Below are positions 8,061-17,192 of a stretch of DNA of 64,000 bases, one piece after another. The DNA comes from Porphyridium purpureum (Eukaryota > Rhodophyta > Bangiophyceae > Porphyridiales > Porphyridiaceae): positions 124,001-188,000 of the forward strand of contig VRMN01000002.1 of NCBI GenBank assembly GCA_008690995.1, read 5' to 3'. The translations under genes were made by a program, and so were the position numbers. The notes beneath the pieces were generated by a model. The model did not search any database, was not told the origin of the DNA, and was given only the letters and a program-made list of their open reading frames with translations. Position 1 is the first letter of the stretch. Every line of letters begins with the position of its first letter.

Positions 8061-11055
8061 GGCATGCCGGCCGCAGTGGCCACCAACGTAGTGCTGGCCA
8101 TGGGGAAGGAGAGCGCACCAGCCCGGATAGAGTAGGACGGCAAGGCCAGTGCGCGCGATGCTGAGAAAGGAAGCAATGCCTCGATCTTGCATGCCCTGGC
8201 TTATGGGACAACACGGAGATGGCATCGATATTGATCTGAGAGTGCGACAAGAGGTGCACCGAGCAGTACGAAACTACGCTTGTGAAATAACCGGGGGCTA
8301 GAAGTCGCAGAACAGTCAGACACTGCCGCCTTTTCCGTGCGGTTCGCGTTGGACTTTAAAGTTCAGCACAGTCGGTCACCACGACCCAAACGGGTGCCAA
8401 TAGGTCGTACACATGCTGTTCTGCGCTTGGCCTTATCCGTATACAACGGCTCAGTTTCTTCGCGAAGGCGATGACCTCTTCTAGACGCTTCTACGAATTT
8501 CCTCGGGTACGTAGAAGTTTCTAAACGTTTCGAGGATTTCTAGAAACTGCTAGACCGGGATTACTGACAGAAACTTCCCTTTTCATCCCTCTTAGCACTT
8601 CGCAGTCCCCGACGGGAATTACGCTTATGAACGAGCGATGGGTCTACCCCGATTTGCCGGTCAGATCTTACTCGCAGGCAGAAGAGCAGAGCAAGCCAAG
8701 GAGAACAGAGTTGCAGTAGAACCACAAGGGGCCAAACTTGCGAATATATCAGATGTGTTTATTTCGCCATTTTGCGGCCCCGCCTGTTCCTTTCTCTGCT
8801 TGCGAGACTATTGCTTCTTGCGCGAGCCGAAAGCCTCATAGCTGCATCGACACTGCAGTTTCTGTGCTGTTGGTATTGTTCTTCGCTTCGTTCTCTATCT
8901 CTGTTGTCCTATATCTTGTTTGCGACGCCAGGTTTCGAGCGGGCAAATGCCTGCCAGGACGAGCAGCCTTTCTCGCAAGCGCACGGTCTTTTACTTCTGT
9001 TTCTTTTTAGCCTATGCGCGCGCAAGCTGTCTCGTCGTCCTGTGCTGTGCTCTATCTTTTCTATTTCGGGTTACCGTGGATTTTTTTTTCTCGTCAGAAC
9101 CGCGGCTTTCACACGAGGAGACACGAACCTTCCTGTGCTCGCCGCACGTACCGCGGCAATAATAAGCACAGCGTGCCGTTAGGAGCGTGAAACTGGAGTC
9201 CAATTGAAGAAACCATGACGAACGCGCATCCAACTACCACGTCACCCGGTGCGACTTGCACAGAGCTCAATTTCTTCTTGTCGCTTCAAGATTTGCTCCA
9301 TCCATGCAACTATCCTCGTCACATTGGTGCACATCAAAGTTACGGACAAACGCAGATGTGGCACTTGAAAGTCCACGAGCAGACGCCTTATCAATGGCGC
9401 GCGCGTCGCGGCATGGATGGCGAGGACTACGAGGCTGGCGCAGGCAATGGTGAGCGCGAAGGCGACCGGGTAGCTAGAGGAGACAAACAAGCTTGAGACA
9501 ACGGTCGGAAAGTGATCAATGGGAATGTCGGGGCGGCAACACAAATCGTCCATGGTCGGACGCCACGCACAAGTGGTGCCCAGTGGTAGCGGCAGAGGCA
9601 GTGGCAGTGGCAGCGGCAGCGCCAGTGGCAGCAGTAGCGGTCTGGGCGCAAGCAATCGCGTCAAGATGGAAAGGTCCGCGCACGTGCAGTGCCTGCCATC
9701 CGGTGGTCCTGTGCTAGGTGGCAACGTGGTCAAGATCACGGGCGTACCCAAGAACTACTTTGTTGAGAACTCCGATGGTGATAATGATTCGGACGAGGGC
9801 GATGACAACAAAGCGTGCACGTGCCATCAAAAACCCAACAAGGACGGGGACGATACAGAGAGTGCAGAGCGCGACTCATTGAGCGAAGCAATGGACGGCT
9901 GGGTCAAATTTTCATGCGGCGTGGAGCTCTTCTTTGGACTGGTTCCAGTTCCGTACACCGCGACCATTGACAACGACGGAAACAATGTACTGATTGCGAC
10001 TGTGCCACGAGCGGCTTACGTGGGCGAAGTGGACGTGAAGCTGAAGCTTGACGGCAGGGTCATTGCGATGACCAAGTATAACTACGAGAGCGCTCTGCTG
10101 AGCGCACCGGACCATGGAGAGCCACACATGGAATTGAACTTGCCCTCCAAGTGTGTCAGTATCTTGCGCCACCTGCGTAGATTGCATGTGGCAAGCGCTT
10201 ACCCAGAGCATCGCAGCAAAGCTTCGGGGAAGCTGTAGGCACGGATCCAATCGTCCTTTTTGCGTGGGTGTCGTGAAAAGCCTTCGTATTCGCAGAAGCC
10301 ATGTGGACATCTGGCAGGTAACTGTGGCGTGGGGCCTTGGTGTGTCGCTTGCTTTCTGCTGCACGGCCTCGATTTCAGGCAAGCCCGTTGACTGCGCGGT
10401 ATCCGTTGCGCCGCCTCTGCTGCGTCCTGAAGTTTTTGCGCAGCGCTGGCTAGTGCCATGCTAGCTTGCGCAATTCGTCGGCGCTATTGTTTCGGACGCC
10501 ATCTGTCTGCTTGCGAACAACGGGCCAACCGCGGCGTTCGAGGCAAGAGTCAATGTTATCCATGGCGAGCCGAGCAGCATCCTGTCCGTACAGGCGTACA
10601 GCGAGTACTTCCGCAAAGCCGGGGCTCTTGTCCACTTTGGTGCCGGCGTTCGCGAAGGACCCGGTCGCCATCAATCCCACGCTCAAATGGCCTGTCGGAA
10701 CCGGGCCGTAAGGGGAAGCTTGGGCATCGAGATATGGGGCGCGGCGGTGCTGATGTTTGCCATTCTTGCGCTGACGGACAAGCGGAACACCGCGTTAGGG
10801 CAGAAGGAGATGGCGCCGTTTTTATCGTTGGCTTGACGCTGGCATAGCTGATCTCACTAGACGCGCCGATGAAAGAGGCTGGCTACAACTCCGCGCGCGA
10901 CTGAGGCCCGCGGATTGTGTCAGAGATGGCCGGCTGGGGCAAGTTCACGTTCTCATGGCCACAGAGGGCGTGGTGGACCAATTTGGGTGGCCCATGGACC
11001 GGCGCCCGGCGTAGTAGTGCCTTTGTCGAGTTTATTTTTGTGCACGGCTTGTGAA
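8061..11055 (+). pseudogene. Decayed IPT-MIP channel gene, interrupted
   Basis: This is a dead paralogue of the gene at 13007-14833. Its 5' end is recognisable at 8061-8130 (GGCATGCC...GGCCATGGGGAAG matches 13128 onward). About 1.2 kb of unrelated DNA follows, and homology resumes near 9370. An open frame from 9519 to 10238 still encodes the whole IPT/TIG-like domain, ending in a stop where the channel begins. Channel homology then continues in shifting frames to the C-terminal HGL codons near 11053. The first NPA box is changed to SGKPVDCAV and the second to YNSARD followed by a stop. The 239-residue IPT piece could in principle still be made. Divergence from the intact copy is far greater than that of the cyclin copies. 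Confidence 0.82.
8131..9369. other. Insertion splitting the dead MIP gene
   Basis: This stretch has no counterpart in the intact MIP gene. It contains an 8-bp perfect inverted repeat (CTTCTACG at 8488-8495, CGTAGAAG at 8510-8517) within several TTCTAG/GAA words, and pyrimidine-rich tracts. No coding domain is recognised. It could be a non-autonomous transposon or simply foreign filler; the exact ends are uncertain. Confidence 0.45.
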
Positions 11056-11140
11056 CACGACGAGCCGGACGACGCAGCTCGTTGCCCGGGCTTGATGTAG
11101 TCCCCGCGCTGCTGTCGGCTATTTCTGTCCCTCCCTTTCC

Positions 11141-11518
11141 ATGTGTGTTCTCGTGTCTTTCTACATGTTGCGTTGGATGCGTCAGCCACAGCTCGCCCAG
11201 CAAATGACAGGCAAGGCTGAGGCATTTGGCGAGGACTCGGTGCCTCTCTTCTACCTTGAGGGCCTGGCGTTCAAGCGGAACGGTGCGCGCGTCTTCCCTC
11301 TGTTTTTCAACTACGAGGAGCTAAACGCGTACGTGCAGCAGCTGCGCAAGCAAGGCACGGTGGATGAGAAAACACTCGAGGCGTCCAACGTGAACATCGT
11401 GGATCTCAACATGGTACTCTCGGAGCTCGCGTCGCCGCGGCGCGACCCCATCTGGAACGAAGTTGTGTTTCTGCCGCCACAGGACGGGATGAACTTTGTG
11501 AAAGCGGTGCAAAAGTGA
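11141..11518 (+). pseudogene. Truncated Tic22 copy (C-terminal part only)
   Basis: A 125-codon frame opens at ATG 11141 with 17 unrelated codons, then joins the Tic22 sequence at PQLAQQMTGK and continues to the same stop as the full gene. The presequence, the hydrophobic segment and the first third of the family core are missing. The retained portion differs from the parent at only a few positions (for example T to A and M to V). No promoter is shared with the parent, because the duplication starts inside the coding region. It is best seen as a duplication fragment, although the frame is intact and could be translated. Confidence 0.8.
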
Positions 11519-11737
11519 CACGCACGTGTGTCTCGCACGGGTGATATGACGACGCGGGTCTGACGAAGGGTGCGTGCTCCGCGCTGGAACGTCGGGCTCG
11601 TGCACGGACGGGCGCTCTTGTGCGGCGCTGTGCGCGGGGGCGTAAGGTCCAGTGTTCGTATGTACGCTTTGCATATTTTACAAAATAAATGACACCATTC
11701 TGATGCGCGGCCAGCATTGGCTCGCCAGTCTACTTGT

Positions 11738-12466
11738 TCATGGAGCGAGAGCGAGAGAGAGCAGGCGTGAACGCGACATGGTAAACTGCTCGGCGCCGAC
11801 GTAGAGCTCAAAGTTGAGCATTTTCAGCATCTGGCGCTCCAACATGGCCACCTCCCGGCTGTCGCCAATGCCGCCCACTTGCGCAATGCCCCGCGCGCTG
11901 TAGCACACGTCCTCGGTGTATTTCATGCCAAGGTTAACCGCACTCAGCAGCAGCCGGTGCACATTGTACGAGCTGATGCAGATCGCGCCCCGATGTCGCA
12001 GTTGCGCCAAGTACACCATGGCAGTCACAAAGGCAGCTGTCGATATGTCGAGGAACTTGAGCATCCGCGCGGCGTATGCGCGGATGTCAATGCTGCTCGG
12101 GACCTGCGAGTAGAAGATGGCCGTGGGGTCTTTTCGAGACGGTAGCACGACGTGTGAATCATTCAAGTCACACTGCTCCCGGAGAATGTCCGCAACAGAG
12201 TCCAGAAGCCGCTCCTTCTCCTGCGGCGTGAGCTCTGTTGCGTCAAACTGGGTGCCTTCACTCATCACGGACTCGATCGACTCGGACCGTTGCAAGCCTG
12301 CGCCCGCTTGCGCCGCGGTGTTAACTTTTTTGAGCATCTCACAGGGCTGCAGTGTCGGTCCAAGAGGCTCGCGCCGGTGCTCGATCGTGTCCGTGCCTTC
12401 GGGGCTCGACACGTCGCTCAAGTCTGCGTCGAACGCCATACTCCAAAGGTGCAGCACTCGATCCAT
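11738..12466 (-). CDS. P/U-type cyclin, copy B
   Basis: The 242-residue protein is almost identical to copy A. The differences I see are R for Q in the EHRR(Q/E)PLGP stretch region, T for M in KKVN(M/T)AAQ and S for N before SYNVHRLL. The cyclin box is intact, and the upstream region, including the GACTGTACATG motif, is retained, so both copies are likely expressed. It lies head-to-head with the intact MIP gene, 540 bp apart, an arrangement copy A does not have. Function is inferred only at family level: a Pho80/CYCU cyclin that activates a CDK-like kinase. Confidence 0.88.
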   Translation of the reverse strand: MDRVLHLWSMAFDADLSDVSSPEGTDTIEHRREPLGPTLQPCEMLKKVNTAAQAGAGLQRSESIESVMSEGTQFDATELTPQEKERLLDSVADILREQCDLNDSHVVLPSRKDPTAIFYSQVPSSIDIRAYAARMLKFLDISTAAFVTAMVYLAQLRHRGAICISSYNVHRLLLSAVNLGMKYTEDVCYSARGIAQVGGIGDSREVAMLERQMLKMLNFELYVGAEQFTMSRSRLLSLALAP

Positions 12467-12563
12467 GACTGCGCCAGCAGCTCCGTGCGGTTTGCCCTGC
12501 TTCTTAATGCGTGCCGATTCCAGAGACCAGCAACAGCGCAGCGGGCGGGCACTACCTCTGTCT

Positions 12564-12574
12564 GACTGTACATG
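12564..12574. promoter_or_regulatory. CTGTAC-type motif upstream of cyclin B
   Basis: GACTGTACATG is 98 bp upstream of the start codon, at the same spacing as in copy A. Confidence 0.4.
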
Positions 12575-12904
12575 CGATGAAGCAGCATGTGCGCCAGCAG
12601 CCGCTCCCCGCTACCCGCTTGACGCGTCGCGCACCATTTTATACACGCGCGCCGCCGCCCACGTGCGTGCAGACTACGACACGAGCCCCGGTGGTGAGTC
12701 GCACCCATCCGCGAGCCGCCGACGCATGATTGCGGCGTGTTCAGACGCGCGGCCGGAATCCGCAACCCGAAATCCGGCGGACAGGCGAGAGACGCTCGCC
12801 GGTCACACACTGTGTGCGCGCGCGCGGCCCGGTGCCATAATTATGGTTTCATCATCCGCATGACCAAACGGCTCCTCCGCGCGAGCAACACGTAAGCGGT
12901 GAAC

Positions 12905-12915
12905 CACTGTACCTC
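12905..12915. promoter_or_regulatory. CTGTAC-type motif upstream of the IPT-MIP gene
   Basis: CACTGTACCTC lies 92 bp before the ATG of the channel gene. It matches the recurring motif seen in front of RagA (48201) and USP (35358). Confidence 0.45.
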
Positions 12916-13006
12916 ACAACAACCGGTAGTGTTCAGTGTGAGCGCCGAAAGATCTAGGGTTACGGGCGTTGCTTGATTCGACTGGATTCGATACCGGCGA
13001 GCGGTG

Positions 13007-14833
13007 ATGAGCAACGTCCGAACGGAGGCTTGCGTCGACGAGGCGGGGTGTGGTGAGGGTCAGAGCAGGCAGCGGGTGTGGAGGGTCGGCAGGCTGTGTG
13101 TCTGCGTTGGCTGGGGACTGTCGAGTGGCATGCCAGCCTTTGCGGAGACGACGGACGGAGCGTCGGCCATGGGGAAGAAGAGCGCGATGGCTCGGCCGGA
13201 GGAGGACGCCGCGGCCGGCGCACACGACGATGCGCAAGCAGAGAATGGGCGTTTCGGTGCCGACGGTGAGGACCGCGGTGCGGATGCAGGCAACGGGGTA
13301 GTAGCGCGAGGCGAGAGCGGGAACGTGGCCAGGGACGCGTCGGGTTTGCGACGTAAGCCGTCCATGGTTGAACGCCTCGCGCGGGCGGCGCCCGGTGGTA
13401 TTGGCGGCGGCGGCAGCGGCCTGGGCGGAAGCAAGCGCGTCAGGAAGGGGAAGCCCGTGCGTGTGCAGTGCGTGCCATCCAGCGGACCTGTTCTGGGTGG
13501 CAACGTGGTCAAGATTATGGGCGTTCCGCAGCACTTCTTTGTGCAGAGCTCCAACGGTGAGTGCGGTCCGGCCGATGACTGCGACAACCAGGCGTGCATG
13601 TGCCATCACAAACCGGAGAAAAGTCCCGAAGATACAGAGAGTCCAGAGCGCGAGTCGGCGAGCGATGATATGGATGGATTGGTCAAATTTTCATGCGGCG
13701 TGGAGCTTTTCTTTGGCCTGATTCCGGTTCCGTACACCGCGACCATGGACGACAAGGGAAACAATGTGCTGGTCGCGACTGTGCCTCGGGCGTCGTACGA
13801 GGGCTTGCTGGACGTGAGGCTTATGCTAGAAGGTACGACAATTGCGACAAGCAAGTATAATTATGAAAGCGCCCTGCTGAACGCGCCCGACCATGAGGAG
13901 CCCCGCATCGACTTGCGCTTGCCCGCCAAATATGTCCACTTCTTGCGCCGCCTGCGCGGAACGCATGTTCACAGACGCTTCCCAAGCCTGTTGCAGCAAT
14001 GTCTCGCAGAAGCTATAGGTACCGGTATGATTGTTCTCTTTGGTGTCGGCATTGTGAACGCTGCAGTATTCACAGGAGCCCAGGTGGGCATCTGGCAGGT
14101 CGCCGTCGTGTGGGGCTTTGGTGTGTCACTTGCGATCTACTGCACTGCCTCGATTTCGGGCGCGCACCTGAACCCCGCGGTGTCCTTTGCGCTGGCGCTG
14201 CTGCGTCCCGAAGAGTTCCCGCTGCGCAAGCTGGTGCCCTACTGGATAGCGCAATTTGCTGGCGCCATTGTTGCGGCCGCAATCAATTTGCTTGCGTACA
14301 GCGGGCCAACCGCGGCGTTTGAGGCAAGGAACAACATTATCCGCGGCGAGCCAAGTAGCATCCTGTCTGCGCAGGCGTACGGCGAGTACTTCCCCAACCC
14401 GGGGCTCATGTACAGTTCGGCGCCGGCGTTTGCGGGCGACCCGGCCGCCATCAACCCCGCGCTGGACTGGACGCTGGGAACCGTGACGGTTTGGGGAAGC
14501 TTGGGCATTGAGGCATGGGGCACGGCCGTGCTGATGTTTGTTATTCTTGCGCTGACGGACAAGCGGAACACCGCGCTGGTGCAGAAGGAGATGGCGCCGT
14601 TTTTCATTGGCTTCACGGTGGCGTCGTTGATCTCTTTGTACGCGCCGATGAATCAGGCTGGGTACAACCCGGCGCGCGACTGGGGCCCGCGCATTGTGTC
14701 CGCGATGGCCGGGTGGGGCAAGGTGGCGTTCCCAGGCCCGCAGAATGGCTGCTGGACGTACTTGGTCGGCCCGCTGATTGGCGCACCTATCGGTGGCGCC
14801 TTTTACGAGTTTATTTTCATGCACGGCTTGTGA
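13007..14833 (+). CDS. Aquaglyceroporin-type MIP channel with N-terminal IPT/TIG domain
   Basis: The 608-residue protein joins two parts. Residues 1-150 are low-complexity, acidic then Gly-rich. About 152-290 look like an IPT/TIG immunoglobulin-like fold: VQCVPSSGPVLGGNVVKIMGV, then VKFSCGVELFFG, PVPYTATM, ATVPRAS, LDVRLMLEGTTIATSKYNYES. The C-terminal half is a complete GlpF-like MIP. It has SGAHLNPAVS with NPA at 389-391, and GYNPARDWGPRI with NPA at 554-556 followed by the Arg of the selectivity filter. The Asp after NPAR is typical of glycerol facilitators, so glycerol or similar small solutes are the likely substrates. The IPT part would face the cytosol if the usual topology holds. IPT domains normally occur in transcription factors, plexins and bacterial surface proteins; its role here is unknown. 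ATG 13007 follows an in-frame GTG; ATG 13130 is an alternative. Confidence 0.88.
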   Translation: MSNVRTEACVDEAGCGEGQSRQRVWRVGRLCVCVGWGLSSGMPAFAETTDGASAMGKKSAMARPEEDAAAGAHDDAQAENGRFGADGEDRGADAGNGVVARGESGNVARDASGLRRKPSMVERLARAAPGGIGGGGSGLGGSKRVRKGKPVRVQCVPSSGPVLGGNVVKIMGVPQHFFVQSSNGECGPADDCDNQACMCHHKPEKSPEDTESPERESASDDMDGLVKFSCGVELFFGLIPVPYTATMDDKGNNVLVATVPRASYEGLLDVRLMLEGTTIATSKYNYESALLNAPDHEEPRIDLRLPAKYVHFLRRLRGTHVHRRFPSLLQQCLAEAIGTGMIVLFGVGIVNAAVFTGAQVGIWQVAVVWGFGVSLAIYCTASISGAHLNPAVSFALALLRPEEFPLRKLVPYWIAQFAGAIVAAAINLLAYSGPTAAFEARNNIIRGEPSSILSAQAYGEYFPNPGLMYSSAPAFAGDPAAINPALDWTLGTVTVWGSLGIEAWGTAVLMFVILALTDKRNTALVQKEMAPFFIGFTVASLISLYAPMNQAGYNPARDWGPRIVSAMAGWGKVAFPGPQNGCWTYLVGPLIGAPIGGAFYEFIFMHGL

Positions 14834-15511
14834 ACCGCTCGAGCCCGACAATGCACCTCGTTGCCCGGGCTCCTGATGGGCCCCCGTCTGCTGTTGGTTC
14901 CTTCTGTCGCGCTCTCTGTCAGCTCAACTATCGCGCTGCGCTGCTTCTATGATGCCAGAGTGTTGTCCCAGCGGCCGCTTACATGTCAAGCCAGCCACAT
15001 TAAACGTGCCCCGGGTTGTTTCTGTATTCTGCCACAAACCACCCGGCTTGTAACCATGTCCCGCTTACACTCGCGCACCCGCGGTGTAAAAATAGCCGCG
15101 CGCTGTACTGCGCGGTACCGCGCTGTACCGCCGCCACACACAGTAAGCGCGCGCGTGTCACGTGTGGCGGTCACGTGCCTGCGCGCGACAGCGCATCGCA
15201 CGCGCGCCACACAGCGGGACGCGCGCGTCGCCCACGGGCTAGCCCAGCGCGTGCGGTGCGCAGTGCGCGTGCCGCGCGGTACAGCGCGCACGCCGCGCTT
15301 ACATGACAGCCATGCATGCACACAACGGCGCTGGCCATTGCGGCCCAGTCACGCGCGCGCCTTGTCAGTACGGTGTCGGTGTCGGTGTCGGTTTCGGTGT
15401 CGGTTTCGGTTTCGGCCACACGTGTGCGGTTGTCCGATCGCGTCAACGGACAGCCACGGCTGACCGCAGAGTACGCGACCCGGGAGTGCCGTGCCCGGAG
15501 GGCGCTGCGGG
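14834..15511. other. Intergenic, GC-rich with CTGTAC motifs, no gene
   Basis: The stretch is extremely rich in CG and GCGC words. GCTGTACTG (15102) and GCTGTACCG (15122) resemble the recurring promoter motif and flank a GGTACC site. No gene is supported; long frames on the minus strand overlap the bestrophin start and look like composition artefacts. Confidence 0.45.
15371..15415. repeat. Hexamer repeat (GGTGTC/GGTTTC)n
   Basis: About seven tandem units of CGGTGT or CGGTTT lie some 150 bp upstream of the bestrophin start, followed by TCGGCC. Confidence 0.8.
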
Positions 15512-15517
15512 TATATA
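15512..15517 (+). promoter_or_regulatory. TATA box of the bestrophin gene
   Basis: TATATA in the context GGGTATATAGGGA lies 47 bp upstream of the ATG at 15564. It is the clearest TATA-like element in the window. Confidence 0.5.
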
Positions 15518-15563
15518 GGGACAGCCGGCGTCGCATGTGCTTCTCGGCAGTGGTGTGATCGCG

Positions 15564-17192
15564 ATGAGGGGGGCAGAGAGAGTATTTGACGCAGCAGGGA
15601 CAGAGCAGGGCAGAGCAGGACTTCGCGCGAAGGGTTGGGGAAGCGGTGCGCGCGTGAGAGAAAGGCGGGTGGGCGTCAAATACAGGGCGCTTGGTGACTC
15701 GCAGCGTCGAGAAAGGGCCGCTGGCATGAGCGCGATGCCGATCGCGGCGTTTCAGACCGCCGGGTGGGGCCCGGCCCGGCGGCATCAACAGCGCGGCGGC
15801 TTTGTGAGTGGTCCTACTTGTGGAAGGGCGTTTGCGCCGACTCGGGGCACTGTGATTGCCAGAGACGGCTTCAACGGCGAAATCGTGAGTGGTGGGTTTC
15901 GAGCGCAAGCTCCGGGCACCCGAGCACACCCAAACGTGGTGCTGACGACGCTGGCGCGCGCGGCTCGGCAATTCGACCATGCCTCGGGTGGGTCGACTGC
16001 TTTTACATCTCCGTGGCCATCTAGCAAGGACAAGTCACCGTCGCCTCAGGTCAACGACGAGTCGACCCGCGATTATCCTGGAGCTGGTCCGGCAGGTCCG
16101 GCCCGCACTTCTCCACGGAAGTCTTCAGAATCGAACCTGCAATCAGGCTGGACTGACGTTTCCCGCGGCGATAATGAGAGTGCCGTGCAGAGGTGGCTCG
16201 GCAACTCTGAATGGGTGCAGCACTTGGTCACGCTGCCCTACTCGTATGTGCTGTATCGCATCCGCGGCCGGATGCTGTGTTGCATTGCGGTCTCAACATT
16301 TGTCACGCTGTTCCATACGTACCACGGCTTGCCCGAGGTGAGTAAGGAGCCCCACGAGTGGATTGCCGGTGCCCTGGGTCTCTTGAATGCATTGTCCTGC
16401 GGCACTGCGCAAGATCGCTTTTGGGAATCGTACCGTCTGTTCGCTGACCTTGTGTTTGCGTCGCGCAGAATGGTGCGTCTCGCCTGCGCATACCTTCCAG
16501 ACAGCTGCTACGATGTGGCAAAGTACACCTCACTCTTTGTGTGGACTCTGAAGGATCACCTGCACGAGACACGCCAGACCGATCTTGTCGTAGGCGGCAC
16601 TGAGCGCGTGCTCGGAACGATGCTCTCGCCCACGGAAAGCGCACAGCTGCGCGACTCGGAAAACCGCCCGCTTCTCGTACTGTTGTGGCTCAGCAACGCC
16701 GTTCGAGACGTGTACGCGAAGGACAATAAGCTGTCCCTCAGCTCGGCGTTCACCAAGTCACAGCCCGTCGCAAACGCGGAAATCGAGCTGTTCGCCGTGG
16801 AGAACTGCCTGGAACAATTTGAGCGCGTATTTGCACGCACGGAGCATCTAGCATTTGCTGACCAGCGCACGTACTCGCGCGCCCTGTCGCGCTTTCTGAG
16901 CCTCTGGACGCTCACATTGCCCTTTGTCATGGTTCACGATCTCGGGAACTTTACTCCGTTGTGTATCTCATGTGTGGCGTGGGTATTCTACAGCATTGAA
17001 GAGCTGGGCACGCTTTTGCGTAACCCGTTCAAGTTGCAGTCACGTAGGATGGGTGCCGAAACGCAGGCGCAGCTTCCCATGGATGCTTTCTGTGCGCGTC
17101 TCAGTCGCGATATCTTGGAAATTCTCTCAGTGCACCGAGGCATGCAGGAGCGCGCCTCGAGTCGGCCGGATTCGTTTGAGGCAAGGCCGTGA
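15564..17192 (+). CDS. Bestrophin-family anion channel, probably plastid
   Basis: The 542-residue protein has a ~210-residue basic, Ala/Ser/Gly-rich N-terminus that could be a plastid presequence, followed by a bestrophin domain. Landmarks are LPYSYVLYRIRGRM, the RFWESYRLFADLVFASRRMVR segment, TYSRALSRFLSLWTLTLPFVM (family signature with the pore-lining helix) and SIEELGTLLRNPF near the C-terminus. Bestrophins of this bacterial/plant type form pentameric chloride or bicarbonate channels. In plants VCCN1 sits in the thylakoid membrane and adjusts proton motive force; in green algae related proteins supply bicarbonate. Targeting is inferred from the N-terminus only. An in-frame GTG at 15537 is less likely as a start. 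The tail of about 35 residues after the channel is Arg-rich. Confidence 0.85.
   Translation: MRGAERVFDAAGTEQGRAGLRAKGWGSGARVRERRVGVKYRALGDSQRRERAAGMSAMPIAAFQTAGWGPARRHQQRGGFVSGPTCGRAFAPTRGTVIARDGFNGEIVSGGFRAQAPGTRAHPNVVLTTLARAARQFDHASGGSTAFTSPWPSSKDKSPSPQVNDESTRDYPGAGPAGPARTSPRKSSESNLQSGWTDVSRGDNESAVQRWLGNSEWVQHLVTLPYSYVLYRIRGRMLCCIAVSTFVTLFHTYHGLPEVSKEPHEWIAGALGLLNALSCGTAQDRFWESYRLFADLVFASRRMVRLACAYLPDSCYDVAKYTSLFVWTLKDHLHETRQTDLVVGGTERVLGTMLSPTESAQLRDSENRPLLVLLWLSNAVRDVYAKDNKLSLSSAFTKSQPVANAEIELFAVENCLEQFERVFARTEHLAFADQRTYSRALSRFLSLWTLTLPFVMVHDLGNFTPLCISCVAWVFYSIEELGTLLRNPFKLQSRRMGAETQAQLPMDAFCARLSRDILEILSVHRGMQERASSRPDSFEARP

Larger units (their letters stand above)
11189..12837. repeat. 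Segmental duplication, copy B
   Basis: This is the counterpart of 5523-7155. Its left end abuts the 3' end of the dead MIP gene and its right end lies just upstream of the intact MIP promoter. No terminal repeats or target-site duplication are obvious at the two edges. Confidence 0.92.

Noticed and set aside
15171-15980. 269-codon minus-strand frame over the bestrophin 5' region
   Set aside because: It is a composition artefact of GC-rich DNA and the hexamer repeat (it reads ETDTETDTDTD).
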